Shown here: in pieces, positions 22,970 through 34,624 of the stretch
How the letters are laid out: every line of letters begins with the position of its first letter
Position numbering within the stretch: position 1 is the first letter of the stretch
The notes under the pieces: generated by a model
What the model saw: only the letters and a program-made list of their open reading frames with translations
Databases searched by the model: none
What the model was told of the DNA's origin: nothing
Translations under genes and position numbers: made by a program
Assembly (NCBI RefSeq): GCF_022682495.2
Contig: NC_071390.1
Span: 150,698,583-150,762,582 of the forward strand
Length of the DNA: 64,000 bases
Source: Desmodus rotundus
Taxonomy: Eukaryota > Chordata > Mammalia > Chiroptera > Phyllostomidae
Reading direction: 5' to 3'

Positions 22970-23450
22970 CTTTTAGTCACCAAGTGTCCTAAGTATTTGC
23001 ACTAGGAATACAGTGGGGAGCAAAATAGATACACATGGTTTCTGCGTCAAGGAGCTTGCAGCTTGGCCAAGAGATGGTCAGAAATGAAGCAATCACACAA
23101 ATGCATGTTTAACTGTAGCATCGTAGTGGGGCTGTGAAGGGAGCGACACGCTGCTATGAGAGAGATGCACCAGGAGACCTGACCTCATCAAAAGTCTTCA
23201 GGGGCGGACTCTACGGAAGAACCCACAAAGCTGCCACCTGACGGGTGTCAGGAAGTAGAGAGACAGAAGTAGGCAGCGTTTGGAGGGAGCAAGAAGGAGA
23301 ACAAGGAGTTTTAGGATCTGAAGGAAGCATGGCTGAAGTCCAAGGAGAATGGAGAGACAGGAGTCAGACGATTCAGGGGCTGGTTGGCCACGAAAGGAAA
23401 ACATTTGGGAAAATGAAGTGGAGGGAAGCCACTGGAGGATTTTCAGCCCA
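22970..23450 (-). mobile_element. L2 LINE, antisense
   Basis: 'caagtgtcctaagtatttgcactaggaatacagtggggagcaaaatag', 'tcaaggagcttgcagctt', 'gaagcaatcacacaaatgc', 'gaagggagcgacacg' and 'gaagccactggaggattttcag' run in antisense L2 order. Confidence 0.72.
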
Positions 23451-23739
23451 ACACTAACATGAGTGTATCTGTTTTATGAAACATTGGCCTCATTGTGGAC
23501 AATAGATTGGAATGAGGCTAGAGATGATGTCGGTATCATCTGTGTGGCTTTTCCCTGGTTCCTGTTCTTCGTAGCTTCCCACCAGTGTAGTAAGTAAAAC
23601 TATTAGGCTCCAGGGGAAGGGCTGTGATTTTCAGTTCCAGGCATGGAGATGTTATCTGTATTATTGAAGGGCAATAATCTAATCCAATTCTGAGCTCTTT
23701 GTCATTTTGAAATATTCCTCATGGCCTATACCGTCTTTC

Positions 23740-23940
23740 TAGTTTCCACTAATCACGCCGGCTATTTAAGCAGACTGTTGCTGGCAAGATTTGCCGCCAC
23801 TTAATCTGGAACTGGTAGGAAGCAGTGCCCATGACTGCCCGGCCTGCCACTTTGAAAAGGCCTAATCAGCACCTCATTTGTCCAGCATTATTGGCAGATA
23901 AGCTATCCCCCATAAGATCTTGTTTCTCTTCAGTACTTAG
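23740..23940. other. Candidate conserved non-coding element
   Basis: Repeat-free block with 'ccactaatcacgccggctatttaagcagac', 'gcaagatttgccgccacttaatctgg' and 'ggcctaatcagcacctcatttgtccagcattattgg'. Repeated TAATC motifs (K50 homeodomain-type cores) and CpG-containing words in an AT-rich neighbourhood suggest constraint. No coding frame. Confidence 0.25.
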
Positions 23941-24509
23941 AGGTGTTTAAAGACTTCTTTACTCTCTGACTTCAAAAGTGGGCGTAGAAACAATATTAAA
24001 GACAGAGTTTTAAAGGAAAAAATTCCTTACCTCTATTATGTAATGATTTTTACTTTTGCATGTCATTTAGAATGTTTCTGGACTTCCATACATATATCAA
24101 AATATCTTCTATTGTTTTTTTTCTTTTTTCTTTTTTCTTTTTCACCTTAATAGGATGTCCGGTCTATAGCAAAAGTAAATACATATTTGTTGGCTGCACT
24201 GAAAGAAAAACTGCCTCTGTTTTTTTTTTTTACGTAGTTTTAATAGACCATTTTGTATCCTACTTTTCTAAAGAAACATTTTATGGCCTTTTTCCTAAAA
24301 TGTTTTATATAATTTTCTAACGTGAGGTAGTCAGAGCAGATACCATTATCAGCAATTTTATGAGACTCAGGTTCGATGGCTGGGTGCAAGGGCAGGGCCA
24401 GGCGCGACCCCACAGTTCCACGGACACGTTATTCCCACTCACCCCGCCTGCTGCCTCTCTGCTCACTCGTACCTGTCACTGGGGATCAAAAGGAGGAGGA
24501 GAGGTCGTG

Positions 24510-24745
24510 AATGGCAGTGACACGTAGTGGTTTAGAGTGCCAGGAAGCCAGAGTGCCTGGATTTGAATCCCAGTTCCTCTGGGTGAGCTTGCACGAGTCA
24601 CTTAACCTCTGTAAACCTACCACTTTGGGCTGTCGTGAGTATTAAATAAATGAATACCGGATATGAAAAGTGCACAGCACGTGTGTGGCACATGGCGTGC
24701 ACTATGCCAGGGTTGGTTATTGCTGATGCTACTGCCAATAATTGA
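24510..24745 (+). mobile_element. MIR SINE, near full length
   Basis: 'agtggtttagagtgccaggaagccagagtgcctggatttgaatcccagttcc', 'gcttgcacgagtcacttaacctctgtaaacc', 'tgtcgtgagtattaaataaatgaatacc', 'aaagtgcacagcac' and 'ggttggttattgctgatgc' match MIR order well. Confidence 0.9.
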
Positions 24746-25600
24746 CACACGGGTCACTGTACATCCCTCATCCTCATCCACCCACATTAAGACTGTGAGC
24801 ATGCCAAACCGAGTTCCAAGGCACGAGATTTCTAATGGAAATGCTGGGCAGACATCCTTGACCTCGTAGATGTCTTTTTGTCCTCACTGGTAAAATCGCA
24901 GACCCAGAAAGGTTGAAATTTGTTTCTAGCAATGATGCCTTTTCACACGGAAATAAACATGTGAGGTCTCTTCGGTGATGGAAACTGAACAGGGTTACAA
25001 GTGCGAGCTCCACTGGCTCATTCTTTGGAAGATGTTTTCTAATTCTTACTCAGCTGCTCGTCCGATTCACTCGGCAAACTACAAGTGGTCCCCAAGATTA
25101 TGTTACGATGTTTTCTTTTTATTTTTTTAGGTCCAGACAATACCACAAAGGTTAAAGTGTAGCCACTAAGTTTTTATGAGAATATTTAATTAGAGTAATT
25201 TCAAGCTTCCTTGCCCCATAAGCCACTGGTTCTTGGGCATGGGCTAAATGCGTGGGCCACATTCAGGAATCACCAGCCAGCACATTACTTCCTTGAATGT
25301 GGCCCTCCAGAGGAGGTCCAGAGGAGGACCACATGCAAGAGGTTTAACTCGAGTTCAGGTTTAACAGGAGAAGGTAGTGACGGGGATAAGGGTACTTACA
25401 AGAAAGGCTAAAATACTGGATGATGAGGGCTGGGCTGGAGAGGGAAGAAAGCAACATTCTAAAAATTATACAAAGTTTTTAAAAAAGAGAAAAATAAATC
25501 ATGTTCCTATTGTTCACAAGATTAAACATTTTTATTTGCTTGTTTCTAAAGTCTTAAAAATATCCTTCAAGTTCATATTTATTAATGTATACAATTCAGA
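24745..25600. other. Unique sequence
   Basis: No gene seen. It contains a perfect 11-bp tandem duplication, tccagaggagg, at 25306-25316 and 25317-25327. Confidence 0.4.
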
Positions 25601-25604
25601 AAAT

Positions 25605-25870
25605 AACTTATTGAGCACATATTATGTGCCAGACACTTTCGTAGTCTCTGGAGAAATTGTGCTAAGCACATTATTGAATTATACAGTTGGAAAGGACCTT
25701 AGAAATAAACTAGTCTAAAAAGCCCCCCATTTTACAAATCAGAAAACCCAGCCCCAGGAGAGCGAAGCAGCTTGCCCAGTGACCCAACCAGCCAGCGGCA
25801 AAGCTGGAATTGGGAACTGGGGCTCCACACTCAAAACCAGTGTTCCATCCCCAGCATCACCTTGTCCTCA
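25605..25870 (-). mobile_element. MIR/L2-type fragments, antisense
   Basis: 'ttattgagcacatattatgtgccagacac' reads as L2 antisense. 'ggaaaggaccttagaaataaactagtc', 'ccattttacaaatcagaaaaccc' and 'cagcttgcccagtgacccaacc' read as the complement of a MIR core. Two old elements may abut here. Confidence 0.65.
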
Positions 25871-26099
25871 CTTCTTGGCATCAAACCTTTTGAAGTTATA
25901 AATTTGTCGTTTTATCATGGAAATCGCTGGAAAATGATATTTTCTTTATAGATACTTTTATTCAGCTTGCTTTTCAGGAACTTGCATAAAATAAAGTGTG
26001 GCGCATGAGTATAGAAGTGAGGGACAATCATGAATATATTAGTTAAGAATTATGGTAATAAGTAATAGACATCTACTTGAGCTAGCATGCGCAGCATAG

Positions 26100-26820
26100 A
26101 AGGGAAGCTGGGAGGAATTCATTATAGATTACAATAGTGTTCGGTGTAGTTTGGGCCATGTGTCTGCTCCCTAAACAGCCAATAATGTCAGGGCAAAGTC
26201 CTTTGATAAAAAATACAAGGCTTGGCAAGGGATTACAGTGTAGGGATGGAGAGAGGAGTTCTCAGAAAGAAAGAAGACTTCTTGCAAAGTGTATAAACCC
26301 CCCACAGATGTCCGTGGCGGTTGGGTCCTCCAAGAAGCAGGTGCTGATACAGAGTTAGAAGTACAAAAGATTTATGGGGTAGAGATAATGACTTCAAAGG
26401 ATAAAAAAAGGGAGAAAGCAGGACCAAGGAGGGGAAGCCTTTGTCTACTATGTGAGTCTGACACCTGAAAGGAAGGGAGCAGAAAGCAGGACGAGGGAGG
26501 AAGAACCCCAGCTGAGGATGCAGGTCTGACAAAGGGGAGACCAACCCGCGGGGGAATTTGGTAGCAAAGACTGTCGGTCAGAGGAGATTCCTCTGAGGAA
26601 ATGGCCAGGCCCGGTGATCGTGCCTTTACCATCCTCAGTCATCGGCTGGTGCTGCTCTGGAGGCCAAGGACGATGCCACAGCTAACGGGGTAACAGCTAA
26701 CGGGCTGTCCTCTGATTGCAGCTCCAAGGCAAGTGTCTCTTGAAGGAAGATCACAGTGAACCCCAGGGCTGCCCCAGTGTGAAACATTAACTGTGAATGT
26801 TCTACTTCCAACACGCAGGA
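26100..26820. repeat. Probable ancient interspersed repeat, family not identified
   Basis: 'ggttgggtcctccaagaagcagg', 'caaaagatttatggggtagag', 'cagaggagattcctctgaggaaatggccagg', 'ctgctctggaggccaaggacgatgcc' and 'gaaccccagggctgcccc' resemble a repeated mammalian sequence, perhaps LTR-like, that I cannot name. A 12-bp word, acagctaacggg, is duplicated at 26678-26689 and 26694-26705. Confidence 0.35.
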
Positions 26821-26899
26821 AGCTTCTGAGTGTCAAAAAATGAGGGATTCCATAGTTTGAAAATATATTTTGATGAATTTACTGTTTTTTGAAATTCTT

Positions 26900-27245
26900 A
26901 TTTTAAAAGGATATTTTTAAAGTTTTTTTTAATTTAAATAATACAGAGGTGCACAGATGTTCCCTTAGTTACCACTTCAGAAATCTGATCTGCATCCTAA
27001 CAAGGCTTTTTAATGCCACATATATTTATGTATTTTACATATGCTAAAGCAGAACAGTATTAAAGTAATGCCATATTAAACATAATGCTATTTTGTAGAT
27101 TGCTTTTTTTATTCAACAAGGTAATACCTTTAATATCTTTCCCCCACTTCAACCCCCATGTTTTGTTACAGTTATCTAGACATTTTTTCAGATAATTCTT
27201 TTTTCACTTTAAATTTCTTCAATTTAATTAATCATTATTTACAAA
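26900..27245 (-). mobile_element. Old L1M-like fragment, antisense
   Basis: 'aatacagaggtgcacagatgttccc', 'gcagaacagtattaaagtaatgcc', 'ttttgtagattgctttttttattcaac' and 'tttcagataattc' resemble the complement of an L1M 3' UTR. Diverged, with soft ends. Confidence 0.45.
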
Positions 27246-27249
27246 TGCA

Positions 27250-28500
27250 TGAAATTCCACAGCAACATGATCAACAATTACTTAGAGTTGAGCATGGCCG
27301 GTTTCTTCTCTCAGCCCTGTTTCTTATCTGTCAAGTCTCCCTAATTCATTTATATTTGTTAGTTGACAGCCACCTAAGACCTCCAGCTTAATCAGATGCT
27401 TTAATTTTGCTGCCATCTGTTTCCAGCCTCTTTCTTTGGCTCAAAGCCATCGCTCTTACTTCACTCTCCACTGATGTGGGCTTCATCTGATCCCCCCTGT
27501 GCTGTGCTGGTTCTAGCTGATCGGCTGCTGCCTTCAGTATTTTAAAGCAGAGCTTTACAGAAATGTTTTCCTAGCCTCCTCCCCTCTCATCCCTGATTTC
27601 TTTGATAGGAAGTCAATCAGTTTATCATGAAATTGTTTTTTCTATTGATAACTAAACCCACTGCTATGATCAAGAATGGTGAAGTAGTATTTATTTTTAG
27701 AAATAGTGCCCGTGCAGGTGTTTTCTGTTTTCTCTGTCTCACAAGACAGAATAGGTCCTAGTAGCTTGAATTGTGAAGATTCAACTCAACCCTGCTCCAA
27801 GGCAAACCAGAAATGGCATTTGGATGATAATCACATAGTCCAGGGAAGAGACGGCAAGAGGCTGCTCCAAGAAAGGCAGTCCGCTCAGAGTGGTTCTGGG
27901 GCTGGGTTTGCATAAATGGGGGGAATGAAGATGAAATGATAATATTCAGCTGAAAACAAATTGGGTGGGGAAAAATGTAGAGGAAACTAGTTTAGTACAT
28001 GTTTCCCCAACCCCCCCCCACCCTCCCAGAGAGTGTTTTGTGTTATATTAGAACCTTTCTATATACATTTTCCTGGACACATTATTTTATTTATTTATTG
28101 TGATATTTAGATCCTGCCTTAAAGTTCCAATTTCTAGGAAGTCCAGTACATCCGTCCTTCTTTTCTATTGGATTGGGTAAGGTGAAGTACATGAGGTGTT
28201 AAAGACAGCTGAAAGGGGTGTTTCAATTGGATATCAGTATATAAGAAAATGAGTAACAAACTTCCTGTGTCAATAAGATGTTAGTGCTTCCTTTTGACTG
28301 CATAGTTTCCAGTGGAAAGCCCATTCTTTGGGGGCCAACCCTTTGTAAATATGCAAGTCGTCATGAAAATTCTCTACTGTTTTTCTCAAAATATAACATT
28401 TTTTGAAAAGCATGATTAAGGTGAACATATTTGGAGAAAAATTTCACTCCCAACTGATAAACACAGTTTGAATAGGTGTCCACTTTACATGTTTAGTTTC
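27250..28500. other. Unique sequence
   Basis: No coding signature or named repeat. Short C-rich and A-rich tracts only (for example 28008-28024). Confidence 0.4.
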
Positions 28501-28519
28501 GGATGGAATTTTCCTCCCA

Positions 28520-29022
28520 GAGGAGGTCCGTGTGGCAGCCAGCCTTCAGGATGGTGCCCTGTAATTCTCTCTTCCTGGTGTTCACTCCCGTCTGTGTCCC
28601 TCCCGCACCAAAAAGAGCAGACCTGTATAACTAACAGGGCTGGATGCTGCAGAAATAACAGTGCGCCTTCTGAGGCTAGGTTACAAAAGACATTGAGGCT
28701 ACCACCTTGCTGTCTCTTGAGTCACCTTGAGTCTTCTTGAGGAAGCCAGGCATCATGTCATGAGGACACTAAGTCTTGAGAGGGGTCCACGTGGGGAGGA
28801 ACTGAGGCCTCTGGCACACTCAGCACCAGCTTGCCAGCAATGTGGGTGTGCTGTCTTGGAAGCAGAACCTGCAGAGCCACGATCCGCCAGCTGAGCCACG
28901 CTTGAATTCCCACAGAAACTGTGAGATAACAAGTGCTTCTTACTGTTTAAGCCTCTAGGCTAGTTATAAACTATCTCTAGGTTTTGAGGTAGTTTATTAC
29001 TCAGAGATATATAACTAATGCA
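28520..29022 (+). mobile_element. MLT1-type LTR (MaLR, ERVL-related)
   Basis: The distal half is diagnostic: 'ggtccacgtggggaggaactgaggcctctggc', 'ccagcaatgtgggtgtgctgtcttggaagcag', 'ccgccagctgagcc', 'ttcccacagaaactgtgagataacaagtg', 'gtttaagcctctaggctag', 'tttgaggtagtttattactcagagatatataactaatgcag'. This is an old solitary LTR in sense orientation. I see no internal retroviral genes beside it. The left end is approximate. Confidence 0.85.
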
Positions 29023-29719
29023 GATAATGTCACAGTTCTGACAGTGGAGCTGAGACTTGGAAACGTGGCCACATGCTTTAGCCCCAAGCATTATTGTGAG
29101 TTCCCTTATTAATAGCCTCATACCCCTTTTCTGAAAACTGAATAAAAAAGAATGGTATCCATCCATTCTTTTAGGGTTTCCTCCAGCTCCCAGTAATTCT
29201 TCCTACCTGTTACCCCTAGTGGAACGTGGAATCAATGAAATAGCATGAATTCTGTACATGTGGTCTCTACTTCTTTGTTGCCTCAAAGCAGTAGTTTTGT
29301 TTTTGTTACAGGGAGGGAAGTGCTGAACTTATCGTTATTGAATCTCATTATTATAGAATTTTCATTATTATGGAAATTTTGATATCATTTAGTCTAGTGA
29401 TTTTCCAACCCTTTTAGAATGGAACCCTTTTTATTCCACATAAATATTTCATGGAGCTCTAATATCTGAAACAGAATATATTAGTGTTTAATTAGTATAA
29501 ATATACTTTATAAGTTAAAATATTTATATTATCAAAATCAGTAAGAACAATGAGGCCTTTAAAAACTTAATGTAAGCTTAATATGATATTTGTAACGAAT
29601 GAAGGCGTTATGATAGATACAAAAATTTGAAACTGGGGATTACAGATAACAGTTGCAATGTTATATCAGCTTTAGCATCCAATTGATTTGCTATCTTGTG
29701 CCGGTTAATATTAGAAGTT

Positions 29720-30050
29720 CAGTTACACTGTGGTAGCAAATAAATCTCAAAATTGCAGTGGCTTCATGTTGCGGAAGTTTATTTGTCACTCACATAAACA
29801 CCTGACATGGGTCAGGCAACCCCCCACTAATTAGAGACTTAGAAAGACCAAAGGCCTCCATCTTGAGGCCCTGCCGACTTCTACTTGAAGCGAGCCAACC
29901 AGGTATAGAGAGTAGGGAGAAGGGAGTGAAGAGGGAAGACACACCCTTAACCAGGCTAGCCTGGAAATTACACAGACAACGGTCACTCATGTTGGTCAGA
30001 ACCAGTCATGTGGCCACCCTAACTCAAGGGATGCTGAGAAATGTGAAGGA
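29720..30050 (+). repeat. Ancient repeat, family 'A' of this window, copy 2
   Basis: 'cagtggcttcatgttgcggaagtttatttgtcactcac', 'atgggtcaggcaacccc' and 'cagtcatgtggccaccctaactcaagggatgctgagaaatgtgaa' share order and wording with 3280-3690 and 47880-48110. Confidence 0.55.
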
Positions 30051-31320
30051 CTGTGTCAATATTGTTGAGCAGCAGCAAGTTCTGCTAAAATTGCAAAGTA
30101 TTATCAAAACACCGATACGTATAGGTAAGCAAAAGGTAAGTACTATTTCTTTAAATGGCTCTTCTTGAATATCATTACACTCGTCAACAAAACATTGACA
30201 CCAACTCTATTATCTGTGTGATGTATATCGGCGCTTCGATGAATGCAGTTGACATGTAACATATAAGTATGCATTTTGGCTTTTCTGGATTTTATTATTA
30301 TATTTTTAATGGCATAAATCAGACACTTGTAGACTCCCCCAAAACTGAGGCCTAGAAATGAGTCTAAAGGAACCACAATGAGAACTTGGTTCTTCTATCA
30401 ATCTTAGTGCTTTTTCCTCTGCTCTATCCCCATCAACTCTCAAATACACTTATGCGTTCAGTGTCATCCTAAAACTAGTCATATAAGTATCTTAGTAAAA
30501 GCCAGGTTTGGTTTGCGTTAAACAAATATGGAAAGCGTGAGAGTATTAAAGGCCTTGTGCAGTGTATATTACTCTAAATTCTACAGAGATTGCAAACTCA
30601 GATGCTTGCAGGGACCGTCTGGGCGATAGAAATGTGACAAGGGACCTGAGTCATGTCATAGGGACCAGACACACTTGCTCAACTCTGGCTGATTATGGCT
30701 GTGTGGGAATGAGAACCCGATGAGCTCAGATGTTGGCTATTTATTTTTTGGAGGAGCCTTATAATATCTACATGGAAATAAATGTCTGTAATAGCAGGTT
30801 GTTGAAACTAGAGCAGTGATTTTATACATTTCCAGATTTGAGTTGGGGAATCAATGGCAATGCCACCTACATGGAGTACAGAAAATGAGAGAAAAATCAT
30901 GTAGCAGCCCCAACCAAGGCCAGCTTTCTGAACCACGTCAGGCTTATCAATCACCAAAGGGCCCAGAAGTCACTGAAAGCACCCCACCTAGCTCTGTCTT
31001 CATTAGACCCTTGAGACCAGGTCTGGGCTCTAAGTATATTCAAGACATGTTTTATCTTTTTGACATAGCCTATTTGTCCCTCAGCTTAACAAAGTGGAGA
31101 GTCTAATGCTCCGTGCTGTTACACTGAAAACAGGACAAATGCAGAAATGAGGACACTCCTAAGGGCCGCACATGACAGAAATGAAGAACTGAGTGAGGCC
31201 TGAGAAATAGAGCTGGGCTACAAAATACTTGGCAATATAAAACTCAAGTATTTTGGCAGTTCCAAGTAATTTTATTACCATTGAAATAGTGACACACAGT
31301 TTTTGAAGCAAAAATTTGTG
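30050..31320. other. Unique sequence, no gene seen
   Basis: No named repeat. A 96-codon open frame at 30816-31106 on the plus strand lacks a known domain. Confidence 0.4.
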
Positions 31321-31330
31321 CATTTCTAAG

Positions 31331-31735
31331 TGCCTATCAGTAGCTGAGCGGATGAAAAAGCTGTGGTACATTTATACAATGGAATACTATGCAGCAGTAA
31401 AAAAGAAGAAATGCTTACCTTTTGTGACAGCAAGGATGGACCTGGAGAATGTTATGACTAGTGCCACATGATCTCACTTCCTGTGGAATCTAAAGAACAT
31501 AATAAATTAACAAACAAAATAAAAACAGAAGCATAAGTACATAGAACACACGGACAGTGTCCAGAGGAGAGAGAGAGGATTGGATGAAAGATGGTGAAAG
31601 GTTAACCAAAGAACATTTATGCACGACCCATGGACGTGGACAGTGATATGGGGACTGATTCAGGGAGGGGAGAGGGTGGAGGTGGGGGAAAGGGAGAAAA
31701 AGCAGGAACAACTGTATTTGCATAAGCAATTTTTA
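31331..31735 (+). mobile_element. 5'-truncated L1 with likely target-site duplication
   Basis: 'ctgagcggatgaaaaagctg', 'aatggaatactatgcagcag', 'ccacatgatctcacttcc', 'cacgacccatggacgtggacag' and 'caggaacaactgtatttgc' are the L1 3' end in sense orientation. An imperfect repeat of about 20 bp beginning AAAAATT and ending TTTCT(T)AAG flanks it at 31310-31330 and 31736-31755. Confidence 0.9.
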
Positions 31736-31759
31736 AAAATTGTGTGTTTCTTAAGAGCT

Positions 31760-32290
31760 ACATCAAACCAACCTTCAATCACATGTACAAAGTGACTTTT
31801 TCCATTTTCAAAGCCAGAGACAATGTGGCTCATTCTCTTTGTTCCTCTTATCTTCACCCAACACTTAATCGTGCAAAACTAAATTCTTACATTTCTCAAA
31901 GTGCTGAGCTGGGGTGTATATTCATTCACTTAGTTACTCTCACTGGACATCTCATCTGATTCAAATGCGGTTTACTATGCACAAGTATTGTAAAGACGTA
32001 GGTGTAATGTGATGTCGGTACACTCTGCATAGTATTATCATTACAGCAACTGGGCTTTGTAGAAGCGCTTTAAGTCTACCAAGTTATGTAGTGATTGCAA
32101 ATCCCTGTTCAGAACGAAGCATGTCTTTTGAATCCACCGTATTCCTCAACATCTTTCTTCCCATCATCATCAATGACAGAGTCTCGGGCATCCATAAAAC
32201 TATAATATTAGAGACACCATAAGATGCAGCAGCACAGAGGGTTCTAGAAACAAGCTTCTGCCATTGAGGATCCCACAGATGGTTGCACAC
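31760..32290. other. Unique sequence
   Basis: No gene identified. Minus-strand frames around 32084-32290 include an acidic stretch (DSVIDDDGKKDVEEYGGF) in one frame that reads like protein, but it ends in stops nearby and matches nothing I know. Confidence 0.3.
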
Positions 32291-32475
32291 ATCCTTTTAA
32301 TTAGCATATTATTGACCCAATAATAGCTTCTTCAGAGAGATGTGTTTTATATTCCAGTCCATCCAGCTGGCATGGATATGCTGCTTAAGGGCCGCATAAT
32401 AAACGTCTTTATGAAAATGCACGCAGCATATGTCTGGAAGCAGATTTATAGATTGAATAGTCCCTGCGGTTGTCC
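32290..32475. other. Candidate conserved non-coding element with inverted repeat
   Basis: Contains 'ttttaattagcatattattgacccaataatagc', with perfect 8-bp arms tattattg (32307-32314) and caataata (32318-32325) around ACC. It continues with 'ccatccagctggcatggatatgctgc' and 'gcataataaacgtctttatgaaaatgcacgc'. Repeat-free and enhancer-like. Not tested for conservation. Confidence 0.28.
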
Positions 32476-32854
32476 TTTTTTCCCTCTACCAAATAAAGGA
32501 AATGAATAGACATCTAAAACCTAGCAATTGTTTAGGCTTAGCAAGGGTTTTATCTCATTCACAAAAGGCTTTTTATCAACAAGTTTAAAATCTTTTAACC
32601 TCTCTTTTAAAAATTAGTTATCATTTTCACTCTTGGCAAAGATCCTTTACAAAATTCAGCAGTTAGACATGAGCCTTTGAACAAGCACAGTGCTTTCTGG
32701 TAATGCTGAAAGTTCCATAATGAACGTGCTACTAAGAGGCAATGAATAAGAAGTATGTATTCAAAGAATTTAATATAGCTGTGGTTTGCAGAAAAGATAG
32801 GAAACCCAAAGGACAGCAATATTTATCATTGTACTATTTAGACCTTTTTTTTCT

Positions 32855-33310
32855 TTTTCAATTACAGTTGACATATGGTGTTATATCAGTTTCAGGTGTA
32901 CAACATAGTGATTAGAAATTTATACAATTTACAAAGCGATCACCCTAATAAGTGTAGTACCCACCTGACATCATACTTAGTCACTACAGTATCATTGACT
33001 ATATTCCCTATGCTGTATCGTACATCCCTGTGACTCCTTATATCTGCAATTTGTACATCTTAATCCCTTCCTCTATCCCTGCCCCAATTGCCCTACCATC
33101 TGGCAACCGTCAATTTGTTCTCTGTTTTTTTTTTCCTTTTGTTCATTTATTTTGTTTTTTAGATTCCACATGGAAGTGAAATCATATGGCATTTGTCTTT
33201 CTCTGTCTGACTTATTTCACTTGGCATAATACCCTCTAGGTCCATCCATGGTGCTGCAAGTAGCAAGATTTCATTATTTTTATGGCTGAATAATATTCTA
33301 TTGTATAGAG
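32855..33310 (-). mobile_element. L1 3'-UTR and ORF2-end fragment, antisense
   Basis: 'caattacagttgacatatgg', 'tatcagtttcaggtgtacaacatagtgatt', 'ccatctggcaaccgtcaatttg', 'ttccacatggaagtgaaatcatatgg' and 'gcttatttcac'-like text down to 'aatattctattgtatag' give the complement of an L1 3' region. Confidence 0.9.
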
Positions 33311-33985
33311 CATTTTAAAGAAATCGTCAGCCAAAGTGACTGGAACAAAATGTCTATGTTAAACACAGATACATGCTTTCTATTTTTCACACTACCAATC
33401 TTCCATAATGAAACATTATAGAATCTCAAATTATTTCATTTTTATTGCACTGTAGGAAATTATATAAATTAAATTTTGATTTGAATGAAACCATCTTATG
33501 AAATTGAGGTATGGTAATATAAAAATCCAACATGTATTGTTTACAAATAGTCTTCTTCAGATAATTAGCTCCATTCATTCAATATTTTATTAACTCTGGA
33601 CAATTAATATTAGAGTCAAGCTCACCTCCCTTTTCATATCTTTTATGAGCCACAATCTGTTTGTTACATGGGATGAATGTGAAGATACATTATTTGATTT
33701 GATAACATTAACTCAGCCAAGAGTAATGGTGCTGTTAGCAGACATAGGAGGCCAGTGGGAAAATCCAGCTCAACAGGAAGATAAATGTAGGGTATCAGGC
33801 CACACTCCCCCACTGTCTCCTTGCTGTGTCCCTATCACTGTGCCAGTAGATGCTGATGGCGGTGGTGTGTTACCACCGCGAAGTCACTGCCCTCTAACCA
33901 CCACATTGGGGTGATAAGCGCAAGTGAACCATGTAATTAGCTGTTCAAGACTGAATGAGATTAAGTGCCACATAAGTGATGCCAA
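33310..33985. other. Unique sequence
   Basis: No gene recognised. The open frame at 33645-33914 on the plus strand has no domain that I know. Confidence 0.35.
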
Positions 33986-33989
33986 AGAT

Positions 33990-34265
33990 AAATCTGGTCA
34001 AGGTTCAGAGCAGAAGCGATAGGGCAGCGGCTCTAGGGTCAGACTCTAGGGTCAGATAGAAGTAGGAGAGACTCTTGATTTCACCAATTTAGAACAATGT
34101 GGTCTTAAGTCACTTAATGTCACTAAGCTCCAATTTCCTTATCTGTAACGTGGGATCAAAACACCCTCTTTACCAGTTGTTATGGCAATGGAACGAGATC
34201 GTGTATGGGAAGCAGGTGATGTGTAGGAGCCACCAATTGCAGCTATTACTATGGCTATTCTGGGC
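33990..34265 (+). mobile_element. MIR SINE with internal tandem duplication
   Basis: 'aagtcacttaatgtcactaagctccaatttccttatctgtaacgtggg' and 'gctattactatggctatt' are MIR. A perfect 13-bp duplication, ctctagggtcaga, lies at 34031-34043 and 34044-34056. Confidence 0.82.
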
Positions 34266-34329
34266 TAACAGGGGCAATACGGCAGCCAGTCCTCATGCAA
34301 CAGATATGCTTGAGCTTGAGGACAGTGAA

Positions 34330-34620
34330 GGATTTGTTTAGGGCCTGCTTTTTAAACACAGAAATCAGTGAGAAGACTGGCCCACTAGAAATCATAGTCT
34401 TAAAAATGTGCTAGAGAATTTGAAAGTATATGAGTGTCAGATTACAGATGGCCTTGAATGGCAGTAAGAGAAGTTCTGACTATTCTATGGGCAGTTGGGA
34501 GCCATATGGGAAATTTTGAGAAAGGAAGTTACCTGATGAAATTGGTGTTTAAGACTCTCTTTTTCTGATCATAATTGGATATGCAGCCTAAACTGGAAAT
34601 GAGAGAGTCAAGATAGAAGG
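34330..34620 (-). mobile_element. L2-like LINE fragment, antisense
   Basis: 'gatggccttgaatggcagtaagag', 'gggcagttgggagccatatggg' and 'gaaaggaagttacctgatgaaatt' match the kind of text found upstream in antisense L2 copies ('ggagccatggaaggttttgagcaggggagtgacatg'). Confidence 0.5.
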
Positions 34621-34624
34621 GGGA

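Noticed and set aside
28520..29022. Possible endogenous retrovirus with genes
   Set aside because: Only an MLT1-type LTR is present. The flanks carry no gag, pol or env similarity.
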